Part shown: piece by piece, positions 59,496 through 64,000 of the stretch
Numbering within the stretch: position 1 is the stretch's first letter
How the letters are laid out: every line of letters starts with the position of its first letter
Source: Pseudodesulfovibrio sp. JC047
Lineage (GTDB): Bacteria; Desulfobacterota; Desulfovibrionia; Desulfovibrionales; Desulfovibrionaceae
NCBI RefSeq assembly: GCF_010468615.1
Contig: NZ_WUEH01000009.1
Location: 87,677 to 151,676 of the forward strand
Reading direction: 5' to 3'
Length of the DNA stretch: 64,000 nucleotides
The notes under the pieces: model-generated
Databases searched by the model: none
Told to the model about the DNA's origin: nothing
What the model saw: the letters and a program-made list of their open reading frames with translations, nothing else
Position numbers and translations under genes: made by a program

Positions 59496-61862
59496 ATGGC
59501 CGATTTATGGCAGGTAACGCTCGTCAGTCCACCGTATGAAGCGTGGACCTACGAGCGACCTTCCTTTTTCCCTGAGTTATCTGCTGGGCAGCGGGTGATT
59601 ATTCCTTTTGGCAAATCGCACCGTGTGGGCATTGTTGTTGGTCCCGCTGACGCGGCCCCCAAAGGGGTTGCGATCAAATCGATGATCTGGCCGTTGGAAC
59701 GCACACCGCTTTTCAATGAAGAGTATGTGGATATGGCCGTGAATCTTGCGGCCCGGCAAATGGTCAATGTGGGACGAATTTTGGAAATTGCCTTGCCTCG
59801 TGGACTGCGGACGGCTGCCGTGACCTTTCGGGTTGATAAACATATGGCTGAGCGCACGTTGCCCGGTTCTGTGCGACCTGCGGAAATCGGGCGGATGCCT
59901 GAAGCCGATAAAAAGGCGCTTATGGAATTGTGGTGTGCCGGGCGGATGCGGGTGCGCGTCAATGCCAAACGGGAAGCCGAAGAGCGGTTCGTTTCCCTGG
60001 AATCAGATCCGCCGTGGGCGGTGCGTCCCAATGCCAAACGACAGATTCGGTTGCTGGAATATCTTTTGGAACATGGACCGCAGAGTTTGTACGCCTTGCG
60101 CTATGCTTTGGGTGATTGGACTGCGGCCACGGTCGCCAAATTGGAGAGCGTGTCCATTGTCCGCACTGGAGAATTGACCGCTGATACCTTGGCCGAAGTG
60201 GATGAGGGCGGGGCGGGTGATCCGTGCGGTGATGTCTGTGAATATACTTTGACTGACGAACAACAGATCGCCATGGATTCCATGACTGCGACCATGCAAA
60301 ACGGTGGCGGACCGCATCTGGTCCACGGTGTGACCGGCAGTGGCAAGACGGTCTTGTATCTTGAAATGGCTCGGCAAAGTCTGGCCAATGGCCGTTCTGT
60401 CATGTTGCTCGCCCCGGAGGTCGCTCTGGCGTGTCACCTCTACCGGACGGTGAAAAAACGGTTCCCGGATGCGCAGGTTTTTTTCTATCACGGATATCAG
60501 AGTCCCAAGAAACGGGAGCGGACATTCAAGAGCGTCTCTCGTGAACAGGGTCCGGTCCTCGTGGTCGGAACCCGGTCTTCCCTGTTTTTACCGATTTCCA
60601 ATCTTGGTCTGATCGTATTGGATGAAGAACATGATGAGTCTTACAAGCAGGAAGAGCGATTGGCCTATCATGCCAAGGAAGTTGCCTGGTTCAGGGCCGG
60701 TTTGAGCAAGGCCTTGTTGCTGCTTGGTTCAGCCACGCCGGACGTCAAGACATTTCACGCCGCCCGTCAGGGGGTGATCCCTGTGTCCACGCTCAAGGAA
60801 CGCGTGGGTAACAGTGTGCTGCCCGGTGTCGAGTTGGTTGATATTACGGATATGAAAGGGGGCGGCAAGTTGCTGGCTCCGGAGACGGTAGACGCTATTC
60901 GCGAGACGGTCGAGGCGGGCAATCAGGTTATTGTCATGCTCAATCGTCGAGGTTACGCACCCCTGATGTATTGCGTGGACTGTGCCGAAACCGTGCGTTG
61001 TCCCGAATGTGAAGTGGGGATGACCTATCACAAGAATCGGCAACGGGTTGTGTGTCACTATTGTGGCTTGACCTATTCCTATCCGCTGACGTGCAAAAAG
61101 TGCGGCGGCACCAGTTTTATCCCCATGGGCGAAGGTACGGAACGCCTTGAAGAGGTCTTGCAGGAAAAATTGCCCGAGGGCACCACGGTGTTGCGGCTTG
61201 ATCGGGACGCAACCAGGCGACAGGAACGGCTGGAAGAAATTCTGGGCGCGTTTGGCCGTCGGGAAGCACAGGTCCTTGTGGGGACACAAATGATTTCCAA
61301 GGGCCACCATTTCCCGGGAGTGACGTTGGTTGTGGTCGCTGACGGCGACCTTGGGCTGAATCTGCCGGACTATCGTTCTTCGGAACGGACTTTTCAGTTG
61401 TTGGTTCAGGTCGCAGGCCGTGCCGGGCGTGGCGAGAATCCCGGCAGGGTGCTGATTCAGACGCGCAATCCCGGACATCCCTTGTGGACTGAGGTGGTGA
61501 CAGGGGATTACGCCGGCTTCTTCGATCGTGAGATTGCCCGGCGATCCATGTTCAAATATCCACCGTTTTCCAGAATGGCCTTGGTCCGCATCAATTTCCC
61601 TGCCGACTATTCGGATGGGGCAGCTGCCGTGACGTTGTTCGGTGACATCTTGCGGGAACAGAGTCGAAAGTTGGGCATTGATGTCCTGGGACCGGCTCCG
61701 GCTCCTTTGTCCATGCTTCGAGGTCGCAAGCGTTTCAATTGTTTGTTGAAATCTGATGATTGGGCCAAGGTGCGGACTTTGTACGGACAGATGACATCGG
61801 CCAATCCGAATGTGCGATTCGTTCGAACGAGTCTGGACCTTGATCCGTTGACGACATTGTAA
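59496..61862 (+). CDS. priA: Primosomal protein N' (replication restart helicase PriA)
   Basis: 788 residues. The N-terminal 3'-DNA-end-binding domain precedes the helicase: Walker A GVTGSGKTVLY, DEEH box (LIVLDEEHDESYKQEERLAYHA), GSATPD. The zinc region has four CxxC-type pairs (YCVDCAETVRCPECEVGMTYH...CHYCG...CKKCGG), then helicase motifs V and VI, QVAGRAGRG. Reloads DnaB at stalled forks; dnaB itself is also in this window. Confidence 0.96.
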   Translation: MADLWQVTLVSPPYEAWTYERPSFFPELSAGQRVIIPFGKSHRVGIVVGPADAAPKGVAIKSMIWPLERTPLFNEEYVDMAVNLAARQMVNVGRILEIALPRGLRTAAVTFRVDKHMAERTLPGSVRPAEIGRMPEADKKALMELWCAGRMRVRVNAKREAEERFVSLESDPPWAVRPNAKRQIRLLEYLLEHGPQSLYALRYALGDWTAATVAKLESVSIVRTGELTADTLAEVDEGGAGDPCGDVCEYTLTDEQQIAMDSMTATMQNGGGPHLVHGVTGSGKTVLYLEMARQSLANGRSVMLLAPEVALACHLYRTVKKRFPDAQVFFYHGYQSPKKRERTFKSVSREQGPVLVVGTRSSLFLPISNLGLIVLDEEHDESYKQEERLAYHAKEVAWFRAGLSKALLLLGSATPDVKTFHAARQGVIPVSTLKERVGNSVLPGVELVDITDMKGGGKLLAPETVDAIRETVEAGNQVIVMLNRRGYAPLMYCVDCAETVRCPECEVGMTYHKNRQRVVCHYCGLTYSYPLTCKKCGGTSFIPMGEGTERLEEVLQEKLPEGTTVLRLDRDATRRQERLEEILGAFGRREAQVLVGTQMISKGHHFPGVTLVVVADGDLGLNLPDYRSSERTFQLLVQVAGRAGRGENPGRVLIQTRNPGHPLWTEVVTGDYAGFFDREIARRSMFKYPPFSRMALVRINFPADYSDGAAAVTLFGDILREQSRKLGIDVLGPAPAPLSMLRGRKRFNCLLKSDDWAKVRTLYGQMTSANPNVRFVRTSLDLDPLTTL

Positions 61863-61930
61863 AGGATCGACAGGTCACCTGTTGTCGGATATATTATCCT
61901 ATTATATGAGCTAACAAGGGAGCGATCCAT

Positions 61931-62440
61931 ATGAAAATTTTGAAGGTATTCGTGGCGGTGCTCGGGTTGAGTCTCCTTGTCTGCGGGGCCGCTCTGGCGC
62001 AAACGTCCAAAGTGGGGTTTGTCAATCCGCAACGAATTATCAATGAATCCAAAATCGGCCGTATCGCTCAGGAAGATCTGGCCCGACTGGGGCGTGAAAA
62101 GGATCGGCGTGTCCGTGACGCTTTGGCTGTCGTCGAATCTTTGCAGGACAAGTTGAAGGCAGAAGCGGTGTCCATGGCACAACAGCAGTCCATGGAAGAA
62201 GCTATGCGTTTGGCGGTTCGTGACTATGAACGACTGGTGAAAAACAGTAATTTGGAAATTCAGAGTGAGGAAAGACGCCTTATTCAATTCGTCATGCGAC
62301 GAGCGGATTCCTTTTTACGGACCGTTGCTGCGGAAATGGGGTTTACCATGATTCTCACCGACCCGGAAATTATCGGGTATGTGGCTGACTCTATGGATTT
62401 GACAGATCGGGTTATTCGCGAACTCAATGCGACGATGTAA
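61931..62440 (+). CDS. OmpH/Skp-family periplasmic chaperone
   Basis: 169 residues. Signal peptide (MKILKVFVAVLGLSLLVCGAALA), then TSKVGFVNPQRIINESKIGRIAQEDLARL, a long charged coiled-coil region (about 50-135) rich in Arg, Glu and Gln, and a C-terminal TMILTDPEIIGYVADSMDLTDRVIREL. This matches Skp, which binds unfolded outer-membrane proteins such as the porins here. It starts 68 bases after priA. Confidence 0.85.
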   Translation: MKILKVFVAVLGLSLLVCGAALAQTSKVGFVNPQRIINESKIGRIAQEDLARLGREKDRRVRDALAVVESLQDKLKAEAVSMAQQQSMEEAMRLAVRDYERLVKNSNLEIQSEERRLIQFVMRRADSFLRTVAAEMGFTMILTDPEIIGYVADSMDLTDRVIRELNATM

Positions 62441-62453
62441 CAGGGAAGAATCA

Positions 62454-63851
62454 ATGCGAAAATTGACGATATTGGTGTTGGCTCTTGTGAGCCTGTGCTG
62501 TGTGACGGCGAATCAAGGGTACGCCTTTGGTGAAATTCGGTACACGGACCGCCCGTTGAATTTGCGGGATGCCCGTTCGCCCAAGGCGACTTGGGTGGGC
62601 AATTTGTATCCCGGACAAAAGGTGCGGATTGCGCATCTTCAGCATGGTTGGGTTGCCGTGTATGAACCGAATGCGGCAGATGGAAGCGAAGGGGCCGCTA
62701 TCGGGTATTCCAATGTTAAATATCTGCGGAAAACGCGGACGCGATATGAACCCAAGGACCTGGGCGAGTTGGTGTATACGGATCGGACCTTGAATGTTCG
62801 GGTTGAACCCAAAATATCCAGCAGGAAAGTCACGACACTCAAACCCGGGACACATGTTCGTATCGATTTCCCGGAGGATGAGTGGATACGCGTTTTTCCG
62901 GCTGATGCAACGATTCGCTCCAATTTGAATGGTCTCGGCTACAGCAGTGCCAAATATTTCAAGCCGGCCACCAAGCAGTCGTTGGCTTCGGCCGTGCCAT
63001 CCATTGCTGAAGATGATGCGGTGGTGGTCATGCACAATTCTTCGGCAGGAGATTCGCTGAAAACACCACGAAAACAAGAACGTCCGACCGCGTCAGCTCC
63101 TGTTGCTGGTCGGACATCGAAATTCGTGACCGCAACTTCCGCTGTCACTGTGTACAGCAGCCGGACCACCGGGGCGTCCGTGACTCGAACTGTGCAGCCG
63201 GGCGAAACCGTCCAGGTTGGGCTGTTGCAACATGGGTGGTATGCGGTGTTCAAGCGTAATGAACTCGTTCTTGCCAAAGGACGTGAAATCGGATTTGCTT
63301 TGCAATCTCGTGTGGAGACGAAGACGCGTGTCGCATCAGATCAGTCAAAGGAATTGGCCTTGTCCGTTGGCCCTGTTTCTCTTCCCTCTCAGACGAAAAA
63401 AACTCCTTCGAGCAGTGTGGCAACACCTCGGAAGACAACAGCATCATCGTCAACGCCTCCGGTCGCATCTGGCGGTGCCGCAAAGACCATCACCATTGAT
63501 CGGACAAAGTTCACCCGGACAAAAAAACCGGACCCCACGCCGAACAAGACGGCGCATGGGTATCAATATCGTCTTTTGGAAAAAAATGAGACCAGACAAG
63601 CGGGTGAACCCTGGATCACCCTGAAAGTCTTTGTGTCCACGACCAAAAAACCCACGCGTGATGCGCTCAAGGATTTTGCGACAACCTTGTGGAAAGAGCA
63701 TCGACGCGTGACAAAGAATGTCGTTGTGCTGATGTATCTGCCCGGTATGGATGTCGAAGATTTGGCCTATGGAGTGGTCAAGTTTGATGATTCGAAATTG
63801 CTTGAGGTCTGGGTTCGGGAAGCCACGCTTTTCGGGACCAAATTCCTTTAA
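62454..63851 (+). CDS. Secreted protein with three SH3-like repeats
   Basis: 465 residues from ATG 62454 (AGGGAAG upstream). Signal peptide to about residue 24. Three bacterial-SH3-like units: IRYTDRPLNLRDARSPKATWVGNLYPGQKVRIAHLQHGWVAVY, LVYTDRTLNVRVEPKISSRKVTTLKPGTHVRI and FVTATSAVTVYSSRTTGASVTRTVQPGETVQVGLLQHGWYAVF. A Ser/Thr/Pro-rich linker (about 300-345) leads to a C-terminal domain of about 100 residues (ITLKVFVSTTKKPTRDALKDF...VVVLMYLPGMDVEDLAYG) that I do not recognise. Likely binds cell wall or envelope ligands. Confidence 0.78.
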   Translation: MRKLTILVLALVSLCCVTANQGYAFGEIRYTDRPLNLRDARSPKATWVGNLYPGQKVRIAHLQHGWVAVYEPNAADGSEGAAIGYSNVKYLRKTRTRYEPKDLGELVYTDRTLNVRVEPKISSRKVTTLKPGTHVRIDFPEDEWIRVFPADATIRSNLNGLGYSSAKYFKPATKQSLASAVPSIAEDDAVVVMHNSSAGDSLKTPRKQERPTASAPVAGRTSKFVTATSAVTVYSSRTTGASVTRTVQPGETVQVGLLQHGWYAVFKRNELVLAKGREIGFALQSRVETKTRVASDQSKELALSVGPVSLPSQTKKTPSSSVATPRKTTASSSTPPVASGGAAKTITIDRTKFTRTKKPDPTPNKTAHGYQYRLLEKNETRQAGEPWITLKVFVSTTKKPTRDALKDFATTLWKEHRRVTKNVVVLMYLPGMDVEDLAYGVVKFDDSKLLEVWVREATLFGTKFL

Positions 63852-63869
63852 GAAAAAAAACGTGTGTAC

Positions 63870-63905
63870 AGCCCTTGTTCGATGTTTCGAGCAAGGGCTT
63901 TTTCT
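63870..63905 (+). terminator. Terminator of the ftsH-to-SH3 gene run
   Basis: AGCCCTTGTTCGA-TGTT-TCGAGCAAGGGCT followed by TTTTCTT. The last 95 bases of the window hold nothing I can identify. Confidence 0.9.
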
Positions 63906-64000
63906 TATGCGGCACCATGTCAAGAACTCCCTTTCTTCGTTGTTTTCTCTTTAATTAGGCCAGGCTTCACCCTCGCCTTATGGCGTATTAGTAATGTATT

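Noticed and set aside
63906..64000. Possible gene start at the right edge
   Set aside because: After the terminator there is no frame with a ribosome binding site in the remaining 95 bases.

Overview
The window looks like a chromosomal segment of a mesophilic sulfate reducer of the Desulfovibrionaceae (Desulfovibrio/Pseudodesulfovibrio type). This rests on gene content rather than on any search: two tandem copies of a porin with the look of the Desulfovibrio outer-membrane trimeric porins, a GTGTTAC-N13-GTAACAT operator of the kind described for NikR in Desulfovibrio, an S6-S18-L9-DnaB cluster, a CdaA-CdaR-GlmM (c-di-AMP) block inside a Gram-negative cell-envelope operon, and moderate GC with AT-rich promoters. 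Most of the window is housekeeping DNA. No prophage, transposase, CRISPR array or rRNA operon was seen.

Layout. 1-5 kb: end of pyrK, pyrD, tRNA-Ser(GGA), a 1141-residue hybrid sensor kinase and the SRP RNA on the minus strand. 5-11 kb: a BASS-type transporter, a NikR-controlled DUF4198 protein, a frameshifted FadL-type outer-membrane protein, an ECF ATPase/T-component pair and a rhodanese-ferritin-like fusion. 11-24 kb: mostly minus strand, with thrC-tlyA-DMT exporter, the rpsF-rpsR-rplI-dnaB-paaK-DUF456 operon, and hisD-purC followed by a small gene with an in-frame UGA that I read as a candidate selenoprotein. 22.6-26.5 kb: the two porins, each with its own terminator and a shared leader layout. 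26.5-36 kb: uvrC, ubiX, tRNA-Arg(CCG), a substrate-binding-protein/histidine-kinase pair, ubiD, and a repeat-rich intergenic block. 36-45 kb: a coupled CheV-Hpt pair, a large NAD-glutamate dehydrogenase, an ArsR-controlled Cu/Zn-type permease with two matching operators, and an NMT1/TauT-type ABC importer. 45-64 kb: phoH-ybeY-AlbA_2 membrane protein, argFGH, then ftsH-folP-cdaA-cdaR-glmM-galU-(secreted protein)-priA-ompH-(SH3 protein).

Functional themes are translation and replication (S6/S18/L9/DnaB/PriA/YbeY/TlyA), arginine, threonine, histidine, purine and folate synthesis, envelope and amino-sugar metabolism tied to c-di-AMP signalling, and metal homeostasis (NikR-type and ArsR-type control). 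UbiX (flavin prenyltransferase) and a UbiD-family decarboxylase are both present about 4 kb apart.

The most interesting item is the unannotated 53-codon reading frame at 20052-20213 (minus strand). It has a good ribosome binding site, one membrane-spanning segment, a GGGG-UGA-G motif and a hairpin after the UGA that fits the bacterial SECIS rules. Other points worth attention are the 130-bp palindrome-bearing duplicated repeats, the apparent non-ATG start of phoH, the frameshift in the FadL gene and several well-defined operators.
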